A DNA stretch of 64,000 nt from Amycolatopsis sp. 2-15. GTDB lineage: Bacteria > Actinomycetota > Actinomycetes > Mycobacteriales > Pseudonocardiaceae. The stretch's first letter is position 1, and each line of letters starts with the position of its first letter. The translations under genes and the position numbers were made by a program. The stretch spans positions 3,668,001-3,732,000 of the forward strand of contig NZ_CP127294.1 of NCBI RefSeq assembly GCF_030285625.1, in the 5' to 3' direction. Positions 34,670-43,454 of this stretch are shown here, one piece after another. The notes beneath the pieces are model-generated. The model did no database searches. It was not told the DNA's origin and saw only the letters and a program-made list of their open reading frames with translations.

Positions 34670-36265
34670 TCAGGCCGCTTGCAGAGTTGCCGAAGTTTCG
34701 GGCGGCCCCTGAGCGGCAAGTAGTGCCCGGTCGTATTCGGCTTTCCATGTGATGCGTTCGGCGATCCCGCGCATCACGAGGTGCTGCCGGGGTGGCACTT
34801 GCGGGTCGGCGGAGTCGACCTTGCGCCAGACGAGCCGGCCTGGATCCGGTTGAGGTTTCTCGATTCCGACCGCGGCGAGGGCCTGCATCACGAACGCCTT
34901 GCGGTCGGCTTTGTGGTCCATCAGCGTCTTCCCGGACCACTTGCGCGATACGAGCACCCGCCGGCCCGGCAGCCCGAGCGTGGTTCGCCGGTGCGCGCGT
35001 CCCTTGCAATGCCCGGGGGTGAGCTTTCCGCTAGCGCCCTTGGGTTGGATCCCGTAGAGCAACCAGACCGAGCACCGCGGCGAGCACGGAGTGACGGCAA
35101 GCTCGGCGTGCAGCCGGTCGTGGTGATCGGCCAGTGCCGCCGTGTCGGCCTCGACCACTTCCCCTGTGGACTTGGTCAGGTACTTCGTGAGGTAGCCGAT
35201 GTGGCGGCCCGCCTCGTCGGTGCCGCCAAGGATGCCCTTGGAGTGCACCTGCCGGCCAAAGGTCACCACATGCACCGGTGTCTCGACCTGGTCGACCGCG
35301 TCGTCCCAGCTCATCAATGGTTCCCGGGTCCCTGGGTCGACAAATCCACGTACCGGTCCGTCCCAGAGGGGGAGCCGGTCGGTGTAGACGATCTCGTCAT
35401 GGTGGGGCCACCACACCTGGTGGTAGGTGGCTTCGGTGACCTGCCGGATCACTTCGTGCGGCACCGACCCACGGATAGCGGTGTGCAGGTGCGGAGCGGT
35501 CCGCTTCTGCGGCTCCACCGTGGCGAAGTACTGCACATCCCAGCCGACGACCCGGCGCAGGTTTTGCCACCACCGATCCACCAGGGCGGAGAAGTGCACG
35601 GCGTCGCGAGCCGCCCGCCGATAGTCGTAGGTGGCCGGGTTCACCGGGGCTCCGTCGCCACGCACGGGCCCGTAGGTGTCGCAGGTCAGAGTGACGAACA
35701 TCGACGGGCGGAATCGGCCCGCGTATTCGCGTCCCACGGTGGTTTTGGCGACCTTGCGGCGCGGCAGGTTGGGTGCGTCCTGCCGCCTCTTCGTGGAGCG
35801 TTTCACGGGCCGTTTCGTGGGCGCGTCGATCGACGGGAGACGCCCGCGGACGCCGAGAGCTCGTAGTTCTTCGTCGACGCTGCGGATCTCGTCCCGCAGT
35901 TCCTCCGCCTCGACCTCGTCGCGCTCGACGACCTCGCGATACGAGGCCACAAGATCAGCCCGATAGGTGAACAGCTCCGTCTGATCTTCGGTCGGTTTGT
36001 CAGGGGCGAGGTCGGGTTCCTCGGTCATGTGCCAGCCCTCGCGGCACTGGACCTGTCGCAGAGCCTTGGCCTTGCGCGCGCATGGCAGGCACACGGATTC
36101 CACGGTGGACCCGCAGGGCACCGGGACGTACCGGAGTTCGCCGGTGTCGGGGTCGCCGACCTCCATCGTGAATGGCCGCACGCACACCCCGTGCTTCTCC
36201 GCCGTCGCCCGGATGACGTCGTCGGCCAGAGGTGCCCGCATCCGCTCCGCTCGTGTCTCGCTCAT
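34670..36265 (-). CDS. repSA: RepSA-type rolling-circle replication initiator
   Basis: The protein has 531 residues. Rolling-circle motifs are visible: FVTLTCDTYGP near residue 190 (motif 1), the HUH metal site APHLHTAI with His259 and His261, and IGYLTKYLTKS with the candidate catalytic Tyr. Cys pairs (VCLPC; CSPRC) may hold zinc. The middle 100-165 is charged and coiled. The protein nicks the element's origin to start replication during transfer. The ATG overlaps the stop of the 128-codon gene by one base. Confidence 0.9.
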   Translation of the reverse strand: MSETRAERMRAPLADDVIRATAEKHGVCVRPFTMEVGDPDTGELRYVPVPCGSTVESVCLPCARKAKALRQVQCREGWHMTEEPDLAPDKPTEDQTELFTYRADLVASYREVVERDEVEAEELRDEIRSVDEELRALGVRGRLPSIDAPTKRPVKRSTKRRQDAPNLPRRKVAKTTVGREYAGRFRPSMFVTLTCDTYGPVRGDGAPVNPATYDYRRAARDAVHFSALVDRWWQNLRRVVGWDVQYFATVEPQKRTAPHLHTAIRGSVPHEVIRQVTEATYHQVWWPHHDEIVYTDRLPLWDGPVRGFVDPGTREPLMSWDDAVDQVETPVHVVTFGRQVHSKGILGGTDEAGRHIGYLTKYLTKSTGEVVEADTAALADHHDRLHAELAVTPCSPRCSVWLLYGIQPKGASGKLTPGHCKGRAHRRTTLGLPGRRVLVSRKWSGKTLMDHKADRKAFVMQALAAVGIEKPQPDPGRLVWRKVDSADPQVPPRQHLVMRGIAERITWKAEYDRALLAAQGPPETSATLQAA

Positions 36266-36651
36266 CAGGCCGCAACCTCACCGGGCATGGTCCAGTGCCG
36301 CAGCAGATACACCGGCATCGATTGCTTCGCACCCGCCGGAAGATCGGGGAACACCCGCGCGTCGAACGGGACACCGCCGTACACCCGTACCGGGATCCCG
36401 CACGGGGTGCGACCGATGATGGACAGATGTACCGAGTCGCCGTCCGGCACTCGCCACAGCGTCGCGGTCACGTCGTCGAGGGTGTTCGCCCAGACCAACA
36501 GAGCCCCGGCGACCTCGGCTAAACCGTCCACGTCGAGCTGCACCGTGATCGGCCGGGACCACGCGGTGACATCCAGCGACGCGACCGGCGGCAGCTGGTA
36601 CAGGTCCAGGTGGTCCCGGATCGCGTCGAGGAAGGTCATCAGCTGGTTCAT
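36265..36651 (-). CDS. conserved AICE protein, 128 aa, unknown function
   Basis: This soluble protein of 128 residues begins MNQLMTFLDAIRDHLDLYQL; the middle TLWRVPDGDSVHLSIIGRTP looks beta-rich. No enzymatic motif is seen. Its start overlaps the transfer gene by 4 bp and its stop touches the initiator start, so it is translated in step with both. Genes of this size occupy the same place in other AICEs, which suggests a role in replication or transfer. Confidence 0.75.
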   Translation of the reverse strand: MNQLMTFLDAIRDHLDLYQLPPVASLDVTAWSRPITVQLDVDGLAEVAGALLVWANTLDDVTATLWRVPDGDSVHLSIIGRTPCGIPVRVYGGVPFDARVFPDLPAGAKQSMPVYLLRHWTMPGEVAA

Positions 36652-38213
36652 ACCGTCGCCCCCTGCACTCGGGTGCGCAGGTCAGCGCGGCCGCCGTTGG
36701 TGACGTACTGCTCCAGAGCCTTGACTGTCTCGTCCGACACCCAGCCCGCCCGCACACGCAGCGGTTCGCGGATGCCCTCGCCCCACACGTAGCCGACGCC
36801 GGCCTCCGAGTCGCCGATGCGGTTCGCCCAGGCACCGCGCTCGTAGGCGCCGTCGCCGAGGACCATCCCGACGTGTGTCTTCGACGTGACGCGCAGGCAG
36901 ACGCGGCGGGTGAACAGCTCCCGCACCGGGACCGTGTCCTTGGTGGGCTCCTGCACGTAACCGCGGACCGAGATCCCCAACGCCCGACCCTGCGTGGTCA
37001 GCAGCGCGACGCGTTCCACGATCGCGTCCCGAGTCTTGCGATCGGTGTACTTGGTGAGCGCGCCGATCTCGTCGAACTCCAGCAGCTCCAACGGGTACTG
37101 CGTCGACACCGGGATCGTCCGCACCTGTCCGGCGAATGCCTGCTTTCTGCGCTCCATCTCACCGACGAGCGCATCCAGGACCTCCAGCGCGTCCTTACCG
37201 GACACTGCGTAGCGGGCGAAGATCCCGCGCCCGTAAGCGAGTTCCATCCCCTTCGGATCGATCCCCGACATCCGGACCACGCCCGACCGGATCGCCGACG
37301 CGGCCGAGACCAACGGGCACCACATCACCGAGTTCTTGCCAGCACCCGACGCGCCAGCCGTGAGAATGTGCGAACCTGCACCAAGCAGCGGAACCTGCCA
37401 CGGCTTGCCGTACTCCGTGCGCCCGGCCCACACCTTCCGCAGATCAACGCCCGTTCGCTCGACCGACGCCACATCCGGAACAGGCAGCGAGTGCACGACC
37501 GAGCCGAGCAGGTCACGGCGCTGGTAGTCAATGGAGACGATGTTCGGTTCCAGCTCTCGCACCTGACACCGCGAGACCTTCCGCGCCACCGCCAACGCCC
37601 GCGCGGCCTCGTCGAAGTCCTCCGGCTTCTGGCCGGCCACCAACTCCACCCGCACTTCGTCCCACGACGGCCCCGAGCGCACCTTGAGCACCTTCGGGAC
37701 CTGCACTCCGGCGCGATGGGACGTCGAGCGGGAGACTGCACGACGACGGCCGACGAGATTGACGTTCACCACGACTGGCAACGCTTCGTCCCGCACCGAC
37801 AGGCCGCAGGCATGCAGCCAGCCCGGGAGTTTGCGCGCGTAGACGAACCACCGTGCCCACCAGGAGCGCAGGAACCGCCAGCACCGCTGATCGAACGAGA
37901 CCACGTCCACGAGCCGCCATGCGGCGAGCACGACACCGATTCCGCCGAGGGTGGCCGCCAGCGAGATCCAGCCCAGAAGCTCGCACCAGACGAGCAGTCC
38001 GATCACGGTGAGGCTCGTCCGCCAGCGCTTGACGACCTGAGCCACCAACCAGAACACGCCCTTGCACAGCCACCACAGGGCGACGAACACGATTGCGGCC
38101 GCTGCCAGAGCTTCCGCCACTGAGGCGAGCGCACGGCCGATCTTGTGCAGGACCCAGACCACGAGGCCGAGACTGGCAAGGGAAACCACGAGGAACCCGG
38201 CAGACAGGTGCAT
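36648..38213 (-). CDS. FtsK/SpoIIIE-like DNA translocase (TraSA-type conjugation protein)
   Basis: The protein has 521 residues. Two hydrophobic regions (about 5-55 and 70-105) anchor the N-terminus in the membrane. The ATPase domain has LTAGASGAGKNSVMW (Walker A; Asn follows the Lys where Ser/Thr is classical, a variant seen in these translocases) and LLEFDEIGAL (Walker B). It would pump double-stranded element DNA into the recipient mycelium. The ATG overlaps the upstream stop in TGATG; a GTG one codon earlier is possible. Confidence 0.92.
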   Translation of the reverse strand: MHLSAGFLVVSLASLGLVVWVLHKIGRALASVAEALAAAAIVFVALWWLCKGVFWLVAQVVKRWRTSLTVIGLLVWCELLGWISLAATLGGIGVVLAAWRLVDVVSFDQRCWRFLRSWWARWFVYARKLPGWLHACGLSVRDEALPVVVNVNLVGRRRAVSRSTSHRAGVQVPKVLKVRSGPSWDEVRVELVAGQKPEDFDEAARALAVARKVSRCQVRELEPNIVSIDYQRRDLLGSVVHSLPVPDVASVERTGVDLRKVWAGRTEYGKPWQVPLLGAGSHILTAGASGAGKNSVMWCPLVSAASAIRSGVVRMSGIDPKGMELAYGRGIFARYAVSGKDALEVLDALVGEMERRKQAFAGQVRTIPVSTQYPLELLEFDEIGALTKYTDRKTRDAIVERVALLTTQGRALGISVRGYVQEPTKDTVPVRELFTRRVCLRVTSKTHVGMVLGDGAYERGAWANRIGDSEAGVGYVWGEGIREPLRVRAGWVSDETVKALEQYVTNGGRADLRTRVQGATV

Positions 38214-38377
38214 CACCGGTCACCCCGCTCGACCGACAGGTCCAGTGGCAGGACGCCCAAGCATGCCGCGCACCTGGTCTCGCCGGGCAGGAGCTTCGCG
38301 AATCGCTTACAGGAATTACAGCGCGTCCGGGTGACCCCCGTTGACACGCGTCGCTTGCCATCGTTTAGCGTTGTCAT
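38213..38377 (-). CDS. small zinc-ribbon-like protein, 54 aa
   Basis: The frame opens with ATG 38377 (MTTLNDGKRRVSTGVTR), preceded by GGAAG, and contains RCNSC and RCAAC 16 residues apart, a four-Cys zinc ribbon, then LGVLPLDLSVERGDR. Its stop overlaps the transfer gene's start, so the two are coupled. Its position suggests a helper or regulator of transfer; the exact role is unknown. Confidence 0.7.
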   Translation of the reverse strand: MTTLNDGKRRVSTGVTRTRCNSCKRFAKLLPGETRCAACLGVLPLDLSVERGDR

Positions 38378-38543
38378 TGTTCACTTCCGCTGGTTGTGGA
38401 CAGCGCAGGAGCGGCAAGGTTGGTAGCCAGGTTCCGCTTCTGCGCCTTACGGATCGCAGCACCCGAATCAGGGCGTGTTTCATCGCCACACGTCCGAGCG
38501 TGCGTTTTTTCTGTCTTTGTTGAGTTTGTTCGTCTACATGCGA

Positions 38544-38792
38544 CTAGTTGTGCTTCGCCTTCTCCGCCTCTATCCGCGCAGACACCTCACCCGCCTTCCG
38601 GGTCTCGTAGCCGACCCAATACAAGGCTTCGTGGTGGTGCCCCCGATCCACGTCCGCCACCGTCCGGTACATCCGAGCGTTCGACTGGTGAAAAGCCAGC
38701 CACGCCGACAAGTTCGCGTCCGGTGCAGGTCGACGACCGCTCGCCGTATCGTGCGCAGCCCTCAGCGTCTGCGGTTCAGTCTTGGTATTCAT
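38544..38792 (-). CDS. small conserved protein of Amycolatopsis elements (AMED_5909-like)
   Basis: The protein has 82 residues: a polar N-terminus, the core LSAWLAFHQSNARMYRTVAD and DRGHHHEALYWVGYETRKAG, and a charged C-terminal helix ending EAEKAKHN. It resembles small proteins I know as the AMED_5909 group; this is recognition by pattern and not a search. It overlaps the neighbouring gene by 17 bp. Function unknown. Confidence 0.65.
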   Translation of the reverse strand: MNTKTEPQTLRAAHDTASGRRPAPDANLSAWLAFHQSNARMYRTVADVDRGHHHEALYWVGYETRKAGEVSARIEAEKAKHN

Positions 38793-39066
38793 CGCTTGCC
38801 CTCAGTTCCGTGGCGCGTGCATCCAGCAGCGCCGCCATCTCGTCTGCGTTGTCCCGTAGTTGCCTCAGCAGCTCCGCGCACCCATGCCACGCACCGACGT
38901 CATCCGGCGGGCTCAACGTGAGCACGCACCGCGCACCCGACAGCACCAGCAGCGGCGGGCGGGCCGGGTCGGAACCGCTCTCCTGCACCGCCAGCTCCGC
39001 CTGCGGACCGACGATCCATTGCAGACTCAACACCTCGCCCGCCTCCGCTGTGTCCACCAGACTCAC
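38776..39066 (-). CDS. conserved AICE hypothetical protein, 96 aa
   Basis: The first half is beta-like (LSLQWIVGPQAELAVQES, LLVLSGARCVLTLSPPDDVG) and the second a long helix (CAELLRQLRDNADEMAALLD). No known motif. It overlaps the genes on both sides by 4 and 17 bp, so the group is one operon. Probably a small partner protein of the element; I do not recognise a family. Confidence 0.65.
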   Translation of the reverse strand: MSLVDTAEAGEVLSLQWIVGPQAELAVQESGSDPARPPLLVLSGARCVLTLSPPDDVGAWHGCAELLRQLRDNADEMAALLDARATELRASDEYQD

Positions 39067-39521
39067 GCGGCCTTCGGTGACTCAGCCGCCGAGCTGGACC
39101 GCGCGGTCTTCGTGCCCGAACCGTTTGCCACGGCGCGGAAGCCCGTCGCGCGGAAGACGTAGGACTGGTACTTGAATTCGCCCTGCCCGGCGACCTTCGG
39201 CTCCGCAGTCAGGCCTTCCAACTCGATCGGCCGCATGCCGGGCAGCACTTCGCTCGTCGTCGGCACCGGCTGGACGTCCGCGAGAAGAGTGATCTCGAAC
39301 GACGCCCGCTTCGCGCGGGTTTCCGCCGGGTCAGTGACCATGACCTTCCACTGCCGCTTGCCCGTCACCTCGTCGATCCGCTGACGCGTCGGCCGTCCCG
39401 CGGCCCGATCCTCACGCGACTGGTACTCGTTGTCCGGCGACACCTCGCCCACCATCACCAAACCCTGCGAGAACGCCTCGTCGAAGCCGATGCCGAACCG
39501 GTATCCCTTGTCGATAGCCAT
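39063..39521 (-). CDS. conserved AICE hypothetical protein, 152 aa
   Basis: The protein begins MAIDKGYRFGIGFDEAFSQG and contains two predicted beta stretches (KRQWKVMVTDPAETRAKRAS; FKYQSYVFRATGFRAV). The tail is rich in Ser, Ala and Lys. Genes of this kind are regular members of AICE operons and have been linked to replication or its control in general, but no specific function is supported here. It is the first large gene of the overlapping set 38.5-39.5 kb. Confidence 0.7.
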   Translation of the reverse strand: MAIDKGYRFGIGFDEAFSQGLVMVGEVSPDNEYQSREDRAAGRPTRQRIDEVTGKRQWKVMVTDPAETRAKRASFEITLLADVQPVPTTSEVLPGMRPIELEGLTAEPKVAGQGEFKYQSYVFRATGFRAVANGSGTKTARSSSAAESPKAA

Positions 39522-39557
39522 GCTGATTTCCTTTCTGCTCTGCGTTTTCGGGCGCGC

Positions 39558-39830
39558 TCAGTCGCGCTCTTCTGCCCACTGGTCGCCGAGAGGGGAGGAG
39601 TACGTGCGGGTCCGATTCTGCGTCTCACACCAGTCGCCGAACTCGTTGGCGGCTTCGGCGAGGCTCCGCGCGAACCGAGCGGTGTCCAACAGCCCGCCGA
39701 TCCGCGCCGGTACCTGAATCGTGATTGCGCTTTCGTCGCTCCCGGCCACCAGCTGGCGGACCCCCGGGGAAGGCGACACGACGGCAGCGCCGTACCCGAC
39801 GAGGGGCTGAATCACCACGTGAATGCCCAT
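39558..39830 (-). CDS. hypothetical protein, 90 aa, promoter-proximal gene of the AICE operon
   Basis: The protein has 90 residues and starts MGIHVVIQPLVGYGAAVVSP. A C-terminal helix carries RFARSLAEAANEFGDWCETQ. No motif identified. It lies 36 bases upstream of the 152-codon gene and is the first gene of the leftward backbone operon; the region before it (39831-40036) must contain the operon promoter and holds a 9-bp hairpin or operator. Confidence 0.65.
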   Translation of the reverse strand: MGIHVVIQPLVGYGAAVVSPSPGVRQLVAGSDESAITIQVPARIGGLLDTARFARSLAEAANEFGDWCETQNRTRTYSSPLGDQWAEERD

Positions 39831-39907
39831 GTGCTCTCCCGATGTCTCGGCTTCCGCACGCCCGATTTGGCGCGCTGAGACCAGGAGACACCCGGGCAGG
39901 AACGATC

Positions 39908-39928
39908 ACCCGGACAAACTGTCCGGGT
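39908..39928. promoter_or_regulatory. palindrome between AICE backbone and TmrB-like gene
   Basis: ACCCGGACA-AAC-TGTCCGGGT is a perfect 9-3-9 inverted repeat in the only divergent intergenic region of the element. It could be the operator of the backbone operon (a KorSA-like role) or a structured part of an origin. Confidence 0.45.
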
Positions 39929-40036
39929 AGGTTCGAGCAGGCATTGTGGGCTCTTCGCGGTGCCCCTCGCGGCTCGCAGCCGCCGCTAGCGGCGCACTCG
40001 GACGGCACAGCCCCTGTCGCGCTAGTGTGTGGTCCC

Positions 40037-40555
40037 GTGATCGTTTGGCTGAACGGCACCCATGGCGCAGGCAAGACGACGACCAGCGCCCTCCTGCAAC
40101 CGCTGCTGCCTGACTCGCGGGTGTTCGACGCCGAGAAGGTGGGTGAGACCCTGATGGACATCAGGCCAGGGCTGCCCGAGACGGACAACTTCCAGCACTG
40201 GCCACCGTGGCGGCCCCTGGTCGTCGAGACCGCCGCGCGCGTCCTGGACTACGCCGGCGGCATGCTGGTGATCCCGATGACCGTCCTGGTCGAGCAGTAC
40301 TGGCGCGAGATCAGTGCAGGCCTCGCCGAACACGCCATTCCCGTGCGGCACTTCGTCCTGCACGCCGACCAGGCGACGCTCCGCCGGCGCATCGAGAGCG
40401 AGCACGCCATTCCGTCGCCGTTCCGTCTCAAGTATCTGGAGCCGTACGCCGAGGCGGCCCGGACGTGGTTGCACGCCGAGGCCGAAGTCGTCGACACCAC
40501 GCACCTCACCGCCGCAGAGGCGGCCGCGCAGATCGCCAAGGCCCTCAAGAGTTGA
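40037..40555 (+). CDS. TmrB-like ATP-binding protein
   Basis: This 172-residue P-loop protein begins MIVWLNGTHGAGKTTTSALL (Walker A at residues 7-14). FDAEKVGETL, the segment NFQHWPPWRPLVVE and LVIPMTVLVEQYWREI line up with the Bacillus tunicamycin-resistance protein TmrB. Kinase-like proteins of this family are frequent in actinomycetes, so resistance is a hypothesis. GTG at 40037 is the start that puts the P-loop at the expected distance; no in-frame ATG fits. It is the only plus-strand gene of the element. Confidence 0.8.
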   Translation: MIVWLNGTHGAGKTTTSALLQPLLPDSRVFDAEKVGETLMDIRPGLPETDNFQHWPPWRPLVVETAARVLDYAGGMLVIPMTVLVEQYWREISAGLAEHAIPVRHFVLHADQATLRRRIESEHAIPSPFRLKYLEPYAEAARTWLHAEAEVVDTTHLTAAEAAAQIAKALKS

Positions 40556-40577
40556 GGTCGTCTGCGACAGAAGGGCG

Positions 40578-41138
40578 CTAACGGTCGCCCGGCACTGCCT
40601 TTTCGATGGCGTCCAACATCGCTGACCAGGGCAGCTCTCTGCCCGGAGCGCTCCGCGGCTCGTGCAGCGGCCAGACGTCGTCGCCGTAGAGCAGGTGCAC
40701 ACCGACGCGGCGAAGGTTCTCGATGTGCACGTCCCAGAACGGTTGACGCGCGTGCGCGGCATTGACCCGCGGGAACACCACCACGGGCAGGTTGCGGGTG
40801 CCCATGGCCTCGTTGACCTGCGTCAACGCCTGGTTGTCTGCGATCCCGAGCGAGAGCTTCGCGACCATGTTGGCCGAGGCCGGCGCCACCAGGTAGCAGT
40901 CCGGCGCTGGGTGCGGGCTCGTCTGCGACGGAGAACGCGGCTCGACCCGCACCGGGTAGCCCGTGGCCGCTTCAATCTCGGCCAGCGCGCCAGACTCCGC
41001 CAGCCACCCGCCGGCCGTTGGCGTGAGGGTGACCGCGACCGTCCACCCTGCGGCTTGAGCAGGACGGATCAGCTTCGGAAGAAGGTCTTCCACTCCACCA
41101 GCACCCGAGCCGACCAGCCCGAGAACGCGCGACGTCAT
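40578..41138 (-). CDS. flavoprotein (HFCD/DFP family)
   Basis: The protein has 186 residues. The fold of FMN-dependent Cys decarboxylases is indicated by GLVGSGAGGVEDLLPKL at the start, PDCYLVAPASANMVAKLSLGIADN (the conserved PASANxxxK segment) and VVVFPRVNAAHARQPFWDVH. Such solitary members often pair with an XRE regulator in actinomycete elements. It follows the XRE gene by four bases on the same strand. Substrate unknown. Confidence 0.85.
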   Translation of the reverse strand: MTSRVLGLVGSGAGGVEDLLPKLIRPAQAAGWTVAVTLTPTAGGWLAESGALAEIEAATGYPVRVEPRSPSQTSPHPAPDCYLVAPASANMVAKLSLGIADNQALTQVNEAMGTRNLPVVVFPRVNAAHARQPFWDVHIENLRRVGVHLLYGDDVWPLHEPRSAPGRELPWSAMLDAIEKAVPGDR

Positions 41139-41142
41139 TCGC

Positions 41143-42381
41143 CTACCTCACCGCGCCGCAGCGCTCAGCCAGCGCGAGCAGCGCCGAGGATTTTTTACCT
41201 GCCGATGCCGGAGCGCGCCGGTACATCGACCGCACGACCTCTCGCACCATCGTGTTGTGCCGGACGATCGTCGGGGCTTTCGTCTCGGCTTCGAGCAGCA
41301 CTTGCAGCGCGTCGTCATCCTTGGCGACCAAGCTCAGCGCCCGCGCGAAGTCGATCAGGTGTGTCACCTGTCGCTCAACCGGCAGGTGGTCGACGTTGAT
41401 CCGGGGCGCGGACTCGATCACCTGACTGACGTCGCCGAGGTCCAGCGCCGCGGACAACCGATGCAACTCGACGTTGGCCGGCCCGAAGCCGGTCTGCCAG
41501 TAGTTCGCGTCCACGCCAAGCTGGTCAGCCGCGTGACCGGCGTGGCCGAGAAGGTCATTCGCCGTCGACCGGTCTTGGTGGCGGGCCGCCGCCACAGCAG
41601 TGCGCAGGTAGAGCATCCCGTAGAGGCTCAGAGCGCCCGGATCACCTTCCGCCATCCGGGGCAGCAGCCATTTGGCCGCGACGTCCCCCAGCTCAAGTGC
41701 GTCGTCGAACCGCCCCACAGCCAGCAGTGCATGCGTTCCCGACCGTGCAGCCGACGCCAGCACCAGCGGATCATCGGCGTCGTCAGCGGCCTGCATCGCC
41801 CGTTCGGCCGCAATCCACGCGAGGTCGGCCTCACCGATCTTGCTCAGCGTGGTCGCGGCGAGGTGATGAACCCGAGCCGAGACGGCGGCGCATGCCCGTT
41901 TGTACGCCGCGTCATCCGCGGAAGCGGCCTCCATCGCCTGGCTGGTCTTGATCAGTCCAGGCAGGGCAGCGACGACCCGGCCCAGCTCGCCCTTTTGGTA
42001 GCTCGACCAGGCACCTTCCACCAGCCGCGCGACCGGCGCTGGGTCGATGTACTCCGGCGACATCGCCGATGAAAACAGCGTGCGCGACAGCCGACGGGGC
42101 GCCATGAGCGCGTCCCGGATGGCCGGCACATCGTCATTCTTCTCGTGATCCTCCATCAGGACCGGCTCGCCGAGGAGGTCACCGAGCGTCACCCGCAGCG
42201 CTTGCGCGACCTCCGCCAGCACGTCCAACCTGCGGATATCCCGCTCACCGCGCTCGATCTTGCTCAGCCAGTCCTCGGAGCGGCCCACCAGGTCAGCAAG
42301 CACCGCCTGCGACAGTCCACGCCGCCGCCGGTAGAAGGCAATACGCTCCCCGATGCTGAGCTGGTCACCCGCACCACGCAT
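41143..42381 (-). CDS. XRE-family regulator with TPR-like C-terminal domain
   Basis: The protein has 412 residues. The HTH occupies residues 9-66 (IGERIAFYRRRRGLSQAVLA, then SEDWLSKIERGERDIRRLDV). The remaining 330 residues are helical repeats (for example DLAWIAAERAMQAADDADDP and RFDDALELGDVAAKWLLP) of the kind that bind peptides or small signals. It is translated with the flavoprotein and probably controls it. Composition matches the rest of the backbone, unlike the unit upstream. Confidence 0.88.
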   Translation of the reverse strand: MRGAGDQLSIGERIAFYRRRRGLSQAVLADLVGRSEDWLSKIERGERDIRRLDVLAEVAQALRVTLGDLLGEPVLMEDHEKNDDVPAIRDALMAPRRLSRTLFSSAMSPEYIDPAPVARLVEGAWSSYQKGELGRVVAALPGLIKTSQAMEAASADDAAYKRACAAVSARVHHLAATTLSKIGEADLAWIAAERAMQAADDADDPLVLASAARSGTHALLAVGRFDDALELGDVAAKWLLPRMAEGDPGALSLYGMLYLRTAVAAARHQDRSTANDLLGHAGHAADQLGVDANYWQTGFGPANVELHRLSAALDLGDVSQVIESAPRINVDHLPVERQVTHLIDFARALSLVAKDDDALQVLLEAETKAPTIVRHNTMVREVVRSMYRRAPASAGKKSSALLALAERCGAVR

Positions 42382-42521
42382 GACATCAGGATAACAGTAT
42401 GGAGCGCGCGCTGGAGCTGCTCAGGAGACCAATCCGCCGACGGCTAGACTTCGGACTTCAGGGTCTTTCAATGCAATACTGTTGAGCAGTCGAAGCAAGA
42501 TCTGTGGCGCAATTGACTCAC

Positions 42522-43454
42522 CTACGTGCGAGCAATACTTCTATTCCACCATTCATCAAACGGAGGTCTTTCCCCGGCTGGGTATATCTCACAGTAGTCA
42601 TTTTTGTACAGTGTGTTTAGTGGTGGAACATTCCAGCAGGCGGATCCGTCGGCAAGCCACCGATCATGCCAGTCACGGGTCTTTCTCGAATCTACGCGCC
42701 ACTCCGCACGTATCGATCGGCCCAATAACTCCTTTTGAAACCGGTGAAAGTCTCGACCTGATCGATCTGTAAGGACACTATCTGAGTCTCCGGAGATTAT
42801 GCGAACCTCTCCCACCGTAGAAAGATCGAGCTCCTCTGCAAGTTCTTCCAGTGCGCGCGACTGAAAGTGTGGGTCTGCCCACCAAACAACCCCCTTGAGT
42901 GGTCTGATTATCCGACGAAGGCGAACTATGTTTAGGAAAGGTGTCTTAGGGGATATCATCGCGGCGATTCCTTCTATTTCGCCACCGAGAGCCGCATCGG
43001 GAGAGGGAAGTAGGGAGCGCACTGTCTTTAGCTTCTTCGAGTATGCAATTAATCCAACGCTATTCAACCAATGAAGTAGTGGTCGAAGTTCATTAATCGT
43101 CACATCGCTCTTGATACAACGATGTTGCATCAAGAGCCTAAGTACACCCTCTTCAGGTACCTGCCCCATTCCGCGGAGTTCCTGCTCCATGACTTGAATG
43201 GGGGTCAGGGTCCTCATGGCAGCAGCAAGGGCTGATTCAGATTCGTCCTCCCGTCCGAGCACCCAGCGTAGCTTAAACAAGGCTTGGCCAGCGGGCGTCA
43301 GGATCATATCTTCCGCGAGGCCACAGCGAGTTAGAATATAGTGGATCGATGGATCGGTGCGTTCTCCCGAGATGGCGATCCCGCGCAGCGCAGCTAGGAT
43401 TTCACGAGACGAAGTGTTCAGGATTGCGCTATCGTCAACTAGCTCTTCAGGCAC
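42522..43454 (-). CDS. PLD-like C-terminal domain protein, second gene of an A+T-rich cassette
   Basis: The protein has 310 residues. Residues 1-150 are helical (SREILAALRGIAISGERTDP; EEGVLRLLMQHRCIKS). The C-terminal half looks like a phospholipase D-type module: VVWWADPHFQSRALEELAEE (189-208), VRIISGDSD (217-225) and TRDWHDRWLADGS (259-271), with an H-D-R in the place of the HKD-like motif, then NVPPLNTLYKNDYCE. No second HKD is seen, so it may bind rather than cut. Base composition is near half G+C, far below the host. Its start overlaps the preceding gene by 8 bp. Function unknown; defence is a hypothesis. Confidence 0.75.
   Translation of the reverse strand: MPEELVDDSAILNTSSREILAALRGIAISGERTDPSIHYILTRCGLAEDMILTPAGQALFKLRWVLGREDESESALAAAMRTLTPIQVMEQELRGMGQVPEEGVLRLLMQHRCIKSDVTINELRPLLHWLNSVGLIAYSKKLKTVRSLLPSPDAALGGEIEGIAAMISPKTPFLNIVRLRRIIRPLKGVVWWADPHFQSRALEELAEELDLSTVGEVRIISGDSDSVLTDRSGRDFHRFQKELLGRSIRAEWRVDSRKTRDWHDRWLADGSACWNVPPLNTLYKNDYCEIYPAGERPPFDEWWNRSIART

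Noticed and set aside
36648..38213. Loss of function of the AICE translocase because Asn follows the Walker A Lys
   Set aside because: The same position is variable (for example GKG or GKN followed by S) in actinomycete Tra proteins, so it is not evidence of decay.
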